DNA of 64,000 nt from Phallusia fumigata. Lineage: Eukaryota; Chordata; Ascidiacea; Phlebobranchia; Ascidiidae. Made by a program: the position numbers and the translations under genes. The notes beneath the pieces were generated by a model that was given only the letters and a program-made list of their open reading frames with translations, was not told where the DNA came from and did not search any database. Numbering within the stretch: position 1 is the stretch's first letter; every line of letters begins with the position of its first letter. The stretch covers positions 62,001 to 126,000 of the forward strand of contig QXVZ01010945.1 of the NCBI GenBank assembly GCA_008931825.1, read 5' to 3'. Below, one piece after another: positions 48,527 to 60,600 of this stretch.

Positions 48527-48854
48527 ATGTTAATACAGGCGAAATATATATTCCTTATACTTATATTATGTATTCTGTCAGCGTTTCAAGACTGTTTCTC
48601 TCAAATTTCGAGTACTTTAACTAAACGTCTACATAGAATTATCCGATAACAAATGCATCAGAGCCATCGTACCAACAAATGTTTGCACGTCGCACAGTAT
48701 TTCAACAGCAAACGAGATGTTTGAAGTCAATGTCACCGGGACAAAAGATAAAATCAATATAAACCTGATGATATCAGTTGGCAAATGTGATATAGCAATT
48801 ACTGGTCAGCCGATACGGCGGAGGGAAGGTCACAGGTCGGGTTTACTGAACATG
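48527..48854 (+). pseudogene. Possible secreted-protein exons (signal-like ORF plus an overlapping cysteine-containing frame)
   Basis: An ATG at 48527 opens a 40-codon frame beginning MLIQAKYIFLILILCILSAF, a good signal peptide, ending at 48649. In another frame 48621-48854 is open, contains DNKCIRAIVPTNVCTSH and ISVGKCDIAITG, and ends at a good donor (ATG followed by gtaaga). The two frames cannot be joined by an intron of normal size, so either an exon is missing or this is a decayed gene. A similar motif recurs at 49046-49165. Confidence 0.25.
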
Positions 48855-49045
48855 GTAAGAGATGGATGCTTACGGGCAGTAGTGTTGTGACATGATATAA
48901 TGGTGGTGTGATGAGTAAATCGAACATGTGTGTGTCCCTGTTTGCTGTCCACAAACTAAGAGTTTGGTTTTTAAATAAACTGCGATAGTTGACATAGGAA
49001 TGGCATTTGTATTGGGGAACTTTTACATTCTCAATCCATTTAGGT

Positions 49046-49165
49046 CCGTCAACGCAGCAGCAATACTTAACTGCCAAAATCGCCTTTACTAACAAATGCA
49101 TTGGAACCGTCGATACTCTATGCACATTCACAATCACTCTTGCACAAAACTTGTATTACTTATAA
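49046..49165 (+). pseudogene. Second copy of the NKCI...CT motif frame
   Basis: After a CCATTTAG acceptor-like site the frame reads AKIAFTNKCIGTVDTLCTFT and stops. It parallels DNKCIRAIVPTNVCT in the frame about 440 bp upstream, and the DNA is also similar. This suggests a duplicated exon of an unidentified gene or relic. Confidence 0.22.
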
Positions 49166-50564
49166 GCAGACAGACACACCTGGGACCCAATTAAAAAACC
49201 AAGAAATTTTAGGCCCTCAGCTTTCAGACAGACCACAAAAAGAACTTGTTTAACATAAGTTCGGATAAAATGAGGATTGAAATCCATTAGTTCGATCCGC
49301 CTCTTCTGGACACTGATCAGTTTAGGAGACAAACAATTTATCTTGCCTGTAAACACAACACAATCCTGGCTTAATGCCAGAGCAAATTGGCGCGCGGGCA
49401 GATTTCCCACAAGATGAGCTGAGATGAGCACAAGACGTCGCTGGCTCGGTGCCGCGTTTGTAAACAATCGTTCAATTCACGTCTTGCCAAGTTCGCAACA
49501 AACAACAGCGTCACGTTTCGTTTTAGAATCGCTTCGATCACCGTTCCACGACTTACTCGGGAGATTAAATGGGTCGTTACAGATTAATCACAGTAGCAAG
49601 CGTTTTATTCATTCGTTAAATCCCGTTTTTCTCGCAACCCACAAACAATTTTGTGACAGCAGCGTACAGGCAATATGGTTCATTTGTAGCGCTGAATTTT
49701 TTTATGTTTTTGCTGATTGTTGTGTGCATGTGTACGTAACGTTAGAGTGAAGCGTATGAACAAACAAATATTTGTGTGGCACTAAACTTTGGGCGGACCA
49801 ACATTTTTTTAGGGCCAAATTTGTCCACATATTGTTGTTTTGACAGTTTTGAAAAAAATAGCCGAAACCGCACTTTATTTGAAAGTTCGACAACTGACCA
49901 AGCAAAACACAAGTTTTTTGGCAAAATATTAAACGTCTTGTTCAGCTTGTGATTCCCAAAGTGACATGGATTGTTAAAATTAAGTCGACTTGCGTTGGCA
50001 ACTCGCAATTCTCTCTAAAACACACACACGATACGTTTCCAAACTTATGTTTGAATATTAGGTTTCAGCCTAAGGTTGTATGAGGTTGGTTCGTAGCACA
50101 AGTAGCCGCCACAGGCTACAGCGAAACTCTAGCGAGTATAATCAGCCAAACAAAAATAAAAAAACCAAACAAACCGATGTTTAGCATTTCACATCAGATT
50201 AGCGAAAGCTTTAGAGTTAATTCCCGATGATGTAAACAAGCAACAAACTGCTGTCGAGCAACCAATAAGATGAAAATCCGCTGAAATATGCAGACCAGAA
50301 TGTTAGTTGTGATAAAACTACATAGGATTAATATGATCAAGTGGTTAGTTGCTGCAAACACGTATTTAGCGCTCTCGCTGTAAGTTTCACCTTTAAGCTG
50401 TTGCGAGGAAAATATGTTTGTGAAATTAGCAATTTCTCTTTGCACTTTTTACTTAAAAATAATTTTATTTGAACATCAAATCAAACTAATAAGTTAAACA
50501 TCCCATAGCATAGTTACCAAAAAGGAGAATGTCAGCAACTAATTATCAAAAAAGCTACAAGGGA

Positions 50565-50700
50565 TTGAGTTGAGTTTATTTCGCTTGGTGATAGAAATCA
50601 CAGCGCCATAATTGCACTCAATCAATCACCAGGCCGGAGATAACTGCACAACGTTAAAACGTTATGAGGTGCAAAAATAACGGACTAATATGTTGCTTTC
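50565..50700 (-). mobile_element. Family C interspersed repeat, inverted copy
   Basis: TGAGTTGAGTTTATTTCGC, TTGCACTCAATCAATCACC, GGCCGGAGATAACTGC and GTTAAAACGTTATGAGG form the reverse complement of the copy at 24297-24452. Confidence 0.7.
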
Positions 50701-51692
50701 TGCAAACAATTATTTAACGCTGTGTGGCGTTGTGGCGACAAGTTTCAACTTTGAATAAGCGAGGCAGAGGAGTTAAGTGGTTGGTATTTGCGGCGCGGTA
50801 TGTTTCAACATTTAACAGATTGTGGTTCTCAACCGTACAATGCCTTCAAGCGTTTGAATAAATAAACAGATCTTGTGCCGCAAAGCGACGTAGACGAACT
50901 AAATTTAAGTCTACTTTGTACAACACTCACTAGTTTGATATACAACTACATGCAGCTTTGCCCACAAAAAGTTCCTAATTACACAAAAACAAACAAGTAC
51001 AATTGATTTTTCATGAGTAGCTTATGACTCAGTCGGCAGGTAAACCTCTTAACTTCGGGTGCAAACAAGTTTTACCGCAAACCCTACTTCTCCTTGACAC
51101 ACGTCATGAGCCTTGCAATCCATCGTGTAATCGTGAATCACATTCACACAAGATTACTTCACTTCAAAACGAACTTCCAAGAAGGGACAAATTGATTGAA
51201 ACACATCAAGTTGATGAAATTTTGCCCACGGCGCTGCTTCAATTTTAACCCGACTTTGTTATTCAAGATACACGTCGCTCCAGCTCGATCTTATCATTAT
51301 TGCAGGTTAGATATGAGAAGTAAAGCGCATTCTTTCATGCTGCTAAGTGCAAACCAATTCATATGTTCGGGTGATATCTAGGACCATATTGAGCAGGTTG
51401 TACGGGAAAAGAAAAGCACAGAAGTGTTAGTATTTGTGACCCTATATACAATCCGCCTTCTACTGCAGACTGCATGAACCCTGGCAAGTTGTGGGGGACG
51501 AATGTGGGAAAATGTCCAATCGGTTTTTTCACGCCAAGCAAATGTCTAAAAACTGTGAATGTTTTGTTCGTGATAATGTTGGAATACAAACACAGCAGCA
51601 CATCATTAGAATTCTTTTCTGGTTCAAAAAATCCACCAAAATCCATTTTTAAGCAAAACAAATCTATATGCTGCACACACACAGTTTTATTA

Positions 51693-54600
51693 TCACGAAG
51701 TGCCATACGCGCATTTCACATAGGCGCAAGGACCGACGTTCTTGTCAAGATAACAGCACATCCAGTCGAGTACAGAGGCGACGAGAAAATAAGCTCCCTC
51801 TCCACCGAGCTCACACAAGCGCGGGCCGAAGTTTGAGACTCCATACTGCACCCAGCGGCCGTTTTCCTCACAAACTAAAGGACCACCTGAATCTCCCTGC
51901 AAAACAACTGCCTCATCGTCTAAACCTTTTCTACGCTAAACGCCCAGTGCATTGATCAATAGAACGCTTCTTTACTGCTAGGATAAGGTCGAAGTTGCAC
52001 TAGATTGGCTGAGAACCCTGAATTTTTAATGATAATCAAACTAATAAAGCAAACAATGTGAAACTGTAACTAAATAAATAGACTGACCTGTCAGCGGCAC
52101 TTCTAACTGACGCTAATTGCTTGAATCTAACCAAGTTTTTTCAGATAAAACAAGCTGTAAATGTGGAATTGAGTAGATACCCGCTATGTTACTGTAACGA
52201 GCTGTCATCTATCAAAAGTATTTTCACCACAAACGTTAATCTGCCACGAGAAATAAACACAAGTAATGGAAACCTACCAGAAGTGGCAAACGACCTTACA
52301 CCGGTTAAACATATAAACAAACCAGTTCAGTGTAGTTCCGTGCGTATTGCGAACGGGCAAGATAATCTAAACATGTAGAAAACGCCTGAAACAGCGACTT
52401 AAATGATACAAAAACAGACTTTTATAAGTATTTAAACCTAGATTAGATGACTCCACTTTTGAATGAAACTCAGACAACAACAGACTTTAATACCTCGTAA
52501 AGTGCAAATCACATGTTCTGCTCAAGTAGTTTAACCGATATGCACAATTAGATGACTCCTCTTTCAGCAAAGTGCAAAAACCGACGGCACAGCGACAAAT
52601 CATTTTTCGCAACGCCACTATTGTCACAACACCGGCTGAAGAAAGCAAGATTTCCACCTACCCTGCATTGTATGTTGACGTTTCCTTTCACCGTGGATCG
52701 CTTGGCGCAGATGTTGTTGTTTGGATTGTAGTAATACCTTCGATATATGTACTGACATTTGTTGGGAGTTTCCATGTATTGGACGGCTTGCTTTAACTTG
52801 TTGCGCGGAGTTTTGGCTGGAACCATAAAAAGTGAAAAGACATACATTTAATCATAAGCAGAGCCGATCTAAATACCACTTGTAATGCACAGTGCGTTTT
52901 AGATGGTATACACGCAACTAATGCACAACAATAGATGTGCAGTGGAGGCAATGCACACACAGAATTACATAGTAGTGCTGGGATTTGAGCCCGAGACCCC
53001 TGCAATTGGGGGCTGGCAGTTAAAGAATCGGAATGAGTTACAAGTCAAAGGCAACGCGCAGAAAGGTTTCAACTTATGTACAACAATGTCAGCAACACAG
53101 GCGAAGTTACTTATGGTTGCGGAGGGATTTGAACCTTGGACCTTTGCATCTGAGGTCTGACAAACGTCAAACGCTTGGCAAATAGTAATGTGGTGACCGA
53201 ATTCGAACGCAGCTGTACATTGCTTGCTGTACCCTGGTGCTGCTTTAAGCATCCTTGACAGCAAGTGTTATTTAAAAACACGCAGCTCATAGTATACTGG
53301 GCTATGACAACACCGATTGTCGAAACGTTTGCAACAAAATGTATTCACTGTATACAAGCTCTATCTGGCAGTTATGTTTTTAAGCTGCTCATCAAGGTTT
53401 GAGTTGTGACTCTCAGGGAATAGGGAATACTTGATAGTACAACTTAACCAACCTGTATTGCTGGTGAATCCCCACCCCACCACCCAACATCGTCTGTCGT
53501 TACGTGGTATGACGTCAGGATTGGGCAGGCACACTGGCGACACCTCCCGGCGAAACGGAATATCACGCTGAAAAAATAAAAGTATCGATATAAAGTGACT
53601 TGCAGAGAAGGTTCGGAATTGAAATATCGTTTGAAAGTCTCCTTACAACTGTGCAATTTGCAATTTGACCACAAACGGTTATGAATTAACTTTCAATTAA
53701 CTCCCACATCTAGTATAGGGGTCCGGCCACTTTTTAAACGCAGTGTGCCTATTTACAAATTACGTTTTAAGCCCTTCGCGTCCCAACGTTTTTGTGTGAA
53801 GTTGATGTATAAGCGTCGCCAAAGTCGAGTTCAAGTTGATCTCCAGCCATTGTCACGGGACTGGCTCGCTTCTGGGGTATTTTTTCCAGTTTCACTGATT
53901 AGTTTGGTGAAGTTGCCAGACGCAGTCAGGCGGAATCTTGAACTGACTCAACTTTTATGAGTCACCACGCGTATGACGTATGTGGCCGAGATTTAAATAC
54001 AATTGCACTCACATGTAATTTCAACAGCGCAATATCGTACTGATTCCTGGGATCATCATACTTCGGGTGGTAGGCGATCTTCACTATCCTGTATTCATCA
54101 CCTGGGATTGTCGCAAGTTTGTTCTGATCATGACGTCCAACTACAACCTGGTACTTTGTGCTCTGTCTACAAACGTTTAAACTAATAAAGAGGGCAAATT
54201 GACAACTGCCTTGTGCACACAAGGTTGTGGGTTCTAATCCTGTCTCGGCCACTTGTGTTTCTCTGACATAGAAACAAAAGTAGGATTGCACTAACCCAGT
54301 GGAAATAGATGAGTTGACCCAAGAATAACTCACTAACTATTAAAACAAAAAATAGGAAAATTCAAATATTAAGCGATTCAAAGGAACTACAATAAAGCAG
54401 GAAGCTCGTTGGTGAACTGATTATGAGCATAATGCATTCAGGCATTAATCTGCCCATCCAGGATAAAATGAAAGAAACAAGCGCTACACAAGCCTCAGTA
54501 TAACCCAATCTTATCACTAATGGTTAGCCCTCAATTCCAAAGGACCCCAAAACGTAACAGGAAAAAAATAGAGTAAATACAAAACAGGCCAAAAATAAAA

Positions 54601-57600
54601 CGCGGAGCCTGTAATATTAACTTGAAAGCAAAATTACCAAATTTGTCAACTATAAAATATCAAATCTAGGTAGAAAACCTTGCAAAACTTACATTTGTTC
54701 GTTCCCTTTAGCAAAGCAGTGTGCAGCAGTTAATATCCATCTTTTGTGTACAATCGAACCCCCGCACTTCCAGAAGTTTTTCGTGTATTTCATTTTGTTT
54801 GTGTAATAATCCCGTGAGCCAGTGAGCTTATTAATGCTAATCGACCATGGCCATGTGTGTGGGATCGCCTCTGATCCACCTGATCACAATTAAATGTTTT
54901 TGGGTCAGGTCAATTTTAAAAGTCGAGTTTTAGAAATGTTCAGTTGTCCTATTTTCAGAACAATGGTATTTATATTTTTATGTTTGTAAATCATCTGCTA
55001 ACCCAAAACAGAAACAAGCCCCTAGTTTTTACCACCAGTACACATCACTGACACTCGTACACTATAATGTGAGTTTACAGTTGGACTATCTGCTTTGAAG
55101 TTCCATTTTATAATTTTTTATGTGATTTTTTATGATTTTAAAGTTGGTGACTTCAATTTAAGTCGATCAGGTTTTACTGGGATAGAGCAATGCTGTTTAA
55201 GTTTCCTGCTCAGGAAACACTTGTGAGCATGAGGAAGTGGTTTTAACCACTCGGCCATCTTTGTGAGTGACAATTCACATCCCAAAACCAAACAAGTTAT
55301 AGTTTGTTGAAAATATGCCCAAAGGGGTTTCAATGGTAAAGGTTCCTGATCCCTTTGACTGACAATCCTTGGCGTCCAGTTAAATCATGATTTGGTTTCG
55401 GAAACAACATACACCACATATGCCTACTAACAATGTCTGTACTCACCAACTATTTTCCCAACTTGCAGTGAAGGTTGGTTAGCGGGCACTCCACATTGTT
55501 GGCCCATGTAAAAAGCTTGTCGTTGATCAGGTTCAGTTTTACGAATTGATGATGTTTCAGCAAGTTTCACACCGTTATAGTGGATACCTGCAACATCATT
55601 TGGTTTTAGTGCTTCTTGATCTTACCTAGCCAAATACAAAACCTCAAATTTGTAAGCAGCCACATGAAAATATTTAATTCAAACAATGGCCACTCATTCG
55701 AACAAACTGTTACGACTGTTCTTGTATTCGAGATAAATGTTGTCGATAATCGCAACTTGAACACTTGAAAAGTGCAAACAAAGTTACATATTATGTTTTA
55801 AGCAGGGAAATATAAGTTGTTCTGCAAGTTTAATCACAAGTTTTGGGAAGTTCTGTCTGTAAAAGCTAAAATGACTTTCACAGCAGTTCACTAAAAGCCA
55901 CAAGAAGTTAAGAATTAATGATTTAGATTGTAGCACTATCCTAGAATATTCAAAGTTGGTGAGACAGATAAATAGGAGACCACATAAATGCAGCAAACTT
56001 ACTTTTATGAACCTTGAAAGCCTTTAAACCTGTGCCAGTTGGAATGCCGTTTGCATAACTCCCAGTGAAATCTTTCTCGTGCAGGAAAGTCATGTTGTAT
56101 GTGAGGTCGGCTAAAAATCAAAACAAACAGTTTTAAGTCAAACTAGCAGCAGAAATAACGAGCATTTTAAAATTCACCCACAAAAGAATACAAATGTTAA
56201 ATGCATGGGCTTTACCACATGGCTTTTTTAGTGAATTACCTGGAGGTGGAACAATAAATGACAGAGCAGCACAAGAGCGTGGAGGCTTGTTGCAAATGTA
56301 CTTGCTGTAAAACATAAAACAACTGAAGGACTAAAAAGTATTCCCAGAAGTAGATTTGTCCGAACAAATCTACCCAGCTGGAACTGGAGCATCTGGCGTT
56401 GGAAATAAGAAGTTTGTTCTGAATCCAGTTTTTACAGTTGGCACTTAGGATAGAGTAAATGTTGTAATGATGAGTGAAATAGCAAAAACAACTTTATTTC
56501 AAAATGAAGGTTAAAAAAGCATTGGATCTAAGTGCTTCTGTTTAATTTAGCCTAAATGAACATGACCAGTTAACACACACTGGTGAAAATAAACACATTG
56601 AGTTGCTCACCAACTCGAAAGCTAACATTGACTCCTGGCAAAAATCAATTCAGTTCCTAAACAAACACAAACCTAATGACTTGGTTGAGAAATGTAGCAA
56701 CCTTGTCAAGGTGGTCGATGTCATCCACATACTTCACAAAGTTTGTTGGAGGTGTTGATGCATATTGCTGTGGGTAGTAATACCTAACAAACAATGCACA
56801 TTGGGGTTATAATCATGTTCAGGGCTTTTTTAGAAATCATTTCCGGATTTCAGAAATTTTTCTGCGGTATCAGTTCCTAAATTTTTGTCACTTGAAACCA
56901 AATGTTACTTTTAAAAAGTGTTAGTGAACTTTTGACATAATTTTTTGGGGGCTATATATTAATAATCCCAATTTGTACAATAATGTCAATATTGCCAGGA
57001 CAAATATTTTACATTTGTTGGTTTCATCTTGAACGTGTCTGCCAAGTAAAACCTATATTTTGTATTGAACGTATTTAACTGTTTTTAGTGACAACGTCTT
57101 ACGATTTCAGAAGGTCATTGTCCCAGTTATAACCGACATATGCAACATGGATTCCCTTTTCTTTGACTCGATTCAAATATTCGAGGTTGATTCCAGCGTC
57201 GGGGCCAAACACAAAGCGGGAAGAAATCACCAGAAGTTTTTTCCTCTTTCCCAAGTTTTCCTGCATGAAACTTGACTCTCTTTCAAGTTTCTGTAAAAAC
57301 CTAGTGGGTAAAATCATGGCACATGAGTAGAAACTAGATTGACAAGCCTTAAACTACAAAACACCCCCTTGGTTTGGGGGTGCACAACCTGTAGCAGTAT
57401 AGCCTGGGATACTATTTTATGAGGCTCTGCACATGTATATTAAACAATATGTAACAACACCAAAGCAATGATAAAAACTTTTTGGATAAATAAGAAACAT
57501 GTACGAACAAGGAATCATTAAATAACTGGTACTAAATTACAGGAATGAGTAAATGGGATATTACCATATGAAACCTATTTCCTAACATAACAAATTTGGC

Positions 57601-60600
57601 AGCCAATGGTAAAATAAATTCGGTGATGTGACGGGCACAGTGAAAAGGTTGTGCTATCCCTGACATAGTTGGTCTATATTTACAAGTGTTTCTGACCCAT
57701 ACACCAGTGGCATGTGGGGAATCATATTAACCTGCAACATTTTCCACAATTTTTCCTCAGAAACATCAACTTCATCTGCTTGAAAACCTTCAAGGATTTC
57801 GTTGATTCGTCGTAATGTTCCTGTACTTAAATCTTGACCAATTCTTGTTACTATTTCCCCACTTGCACTAATACGTTGATCCTGTACAACAGCTCTTTAA
57901 TGTAATGTAAAAACTATTTTCAAAAACATTTGTTTTTATATTGTGAGAAATAAACTATGTACATTCATTTATAAATGCATTCTGAAAAGTTGATGTCCTT
58001 ATTTAGGATCAATTTGTTGTTATTATTGTTTGTCATTAAATTAATTATATTTACAGCATTCATTTTACAGCACAAGCTAAATTGGTATATTGTCTACACA
58101 ATTCACACTTTTAAACATTAAGTAAGAATACACAAGTAAGTAATTTTGGTGTAAAAAGGCATAATTCAAAGTTCAGTATAAGCGAGCTGGTGAAAGATTT
58201 ATTCAAACTTACCCAAGAATTGGAGATTTGCTTCGTATTGATTAATGATGAGGATGATAGAAATCCAAATCCCAGACCAAGCTTTGACTAAAAATAACAG
58301 AACAACTTTTCTAGGTAACTGAATTGAATCAACGCCATCAGTTGGCAAGACACATCGCTGAGTTTAGACTTACCTGATCAAAGTCAAAAGCTTCAAATAT
58401 GTTTTGGTACATTGAAATAATCTTGGTAATATCTTTGCTTGTTAGAGAAGGATCCAAACTTTGTATGAAGAACACTTCGCCGCAGCTGCAAAGCATTCAT
58501 TGATTAGTGAATAAGTTTCAAAAAATGTCCAAGCCAAATCTGAACCTGAAAGTAACATCTGTTTTAGAAAGAATTTTGTGTTGGTAGTGCAAGTAATCTT
58601 ATTTTGACACTGGCACACATTTGCTACACCATCATTTTGCTGGCAATATGGTCGGTATTTCGTAGATATTGAAGCTCTAACTGCGTTCGTTTGATTACTT
58701 GGTTGTCAACTTTTAAACAATTATTTTTACTACAAGGTTTGTATTAAAACCAAAACAATACCAGGAGGTATTTCCCATGTCGGCAAACCCAAACTTTGGT
58801 GCAGCACTAGCGATCACACGGGGTGTTTCAACATAAATTTCTGCACTTTGTATATTACCTGCATGTGCCTGCGTATGGAGTCGGAGCTATCGTGGTGCTT
58901 GGCATCACTTCAAGGGCTGATAGAAGGGATTGGTCCACTGAGACAAAATTACTTTTTAACACAAGCTACATTTGAAATCAGAGTTGCTTGATAGTTTGCA
59001 ACAGGAGATATTTACTGAACTTTAACAAAAATAATGTTTTTTCGTACCTCCCAGGTTGGAACTTTTCAGTTTAATATTGCTGGTTTTAAAAATCTTTAGG
59101 ATGTCGCTCAACAATTTCTTGTTTTGATCCCCTTTCCATGGTTTGTAAGGAAAAAATCCCTGCAAAAAATAAAGATTTTAAATTAGTTTTCACTTCAAGT
59201 TGAATATGCCAAAGTCACTGGAACATGGAAATTCTGTTTCAGTTGTCAAAAAATAAAATTAATGTTTTAGAAATAGAGCAAAATATAAAATAAAGCCTTG
59301 GCATTATTTTTGTGTGACTTATTTAAATAGAATCAATTTTTAACACACATGTCAATAAACTTGCCTGAGCATTTGCATTGTAACCTCCATAAATCTTTAT
59401 CTTCACAAACATCGAGCGAGTGCCGGACATCGATAGTTGGAACACAACTTCAATGGAACGCGGGTCGAAGTGAAGATTGTGTAGCGCTCGACGAGTCTGT
59501 TGTGAACAGGACTTTGTACAGATACTATTCCCACAAGCAAAATGTTTTCTTTCAAACTAAAAAGCTAATGACAAAAACATATTTTATAACTAAATATTTT
59601 TATAACTCCGCCTACAAGCAACCACTATACACCAGTTTTTATGCATAAGTTATCGTGAAAAAACATAACAGTAAAAATTGAAAGTATTGATGTTAAAAAC
59701 ATATTTGTTGTTTTATTTTGTCATGCTTATAATCGATGGTACCTTTATCTTTAAGGTATTCTTGATTCTTGCAGCCAAAACTGGGTTGCCAAGGTGAAGA
59801 GTTGAATAATCGGTGACAGTGTCTCCATATTTCAGCAGAGTGAAAGATACTGCAGAAAATAAGCATGTTATGGTAAAATCGTTATCCTAACTATCACTCA
59901 ATCATTAAAGAACAGCAGCAAATTTCCAGTTTCGTTAGTCATCTTTTTATCGATAGGTCTCCCAAACATTGTTATTCAACAGGCAAAAGAGAATTAAAAC
60001 TTATTTGCCAAAATAAGAAAAAAATTGAAATAGCTGTGTTGGAATGTGTTTCTAAAAACCTACTTATAAATAATGGATTGACAGCTTCTTGTATTCCTTC
60101 AGTGGTAGTTTTTGGTTCGTTTGTTGGTTCAGCTGCTCGGCTCACTTTCCAACTTGGTCCTGTTCCTAAATTTAATAAACTTTGATCAAGAACATGGGAT
60201 TTACAAGTGTGACAGATTGCTTGCATGAAACATGTGTATTGATGAGCGATTGACAATGCAACAAATAGTTTTAGAAACAAAACTACTTAAGAAACAGAGT
60301 TCAAATTAAAACCATGTTTAAGGCAGGCTAATTAACAAAATGAGTTTGTAGTCTTGCATTGCTTTGGTTTTAGCCATCATAGTAGTGTTACAAAAACATA
60401 GTGCAAAATCTGACCTACTTTTTACTATGAACTTTCCTCCATATTGATCCAGATTGCTGGAGTTCACTCCATACTGAAAACGTCCAGTAAATTTAAATCC
60501 AAACCCCGCTTGAATGTATTCGAATGTTCCACCTTCAGATGCCTGCAAGTTTTAATCAGGGATAAAACAAGATATTATGACACAAGTAAATATTGTTCCA

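Larger units (their letters stand above)
47621..51692. other. Intergenic between LU-type gene 5 and the membrane protease; weak coding traces and one family C repeat
   Basis: Holds the related open frames at 48527-48854 and 49046-49165 (listed separately) and an inverted family C repeat at 50565-50700. Elsewhere no exon is supported. Confidence 0.4.

Noticed and set aside
51359-51836. Overlapping frames on both strands left of the protease stop codon
   Set aside because: They overlap the last protease exon or its 3' untranslated region and have no independent support.
52965-53264. 99-codon minus-strand frame with FNSFRFFN-like text
   Set aside because: It reads through two tRNA-like SINE relics inside a protease intron.
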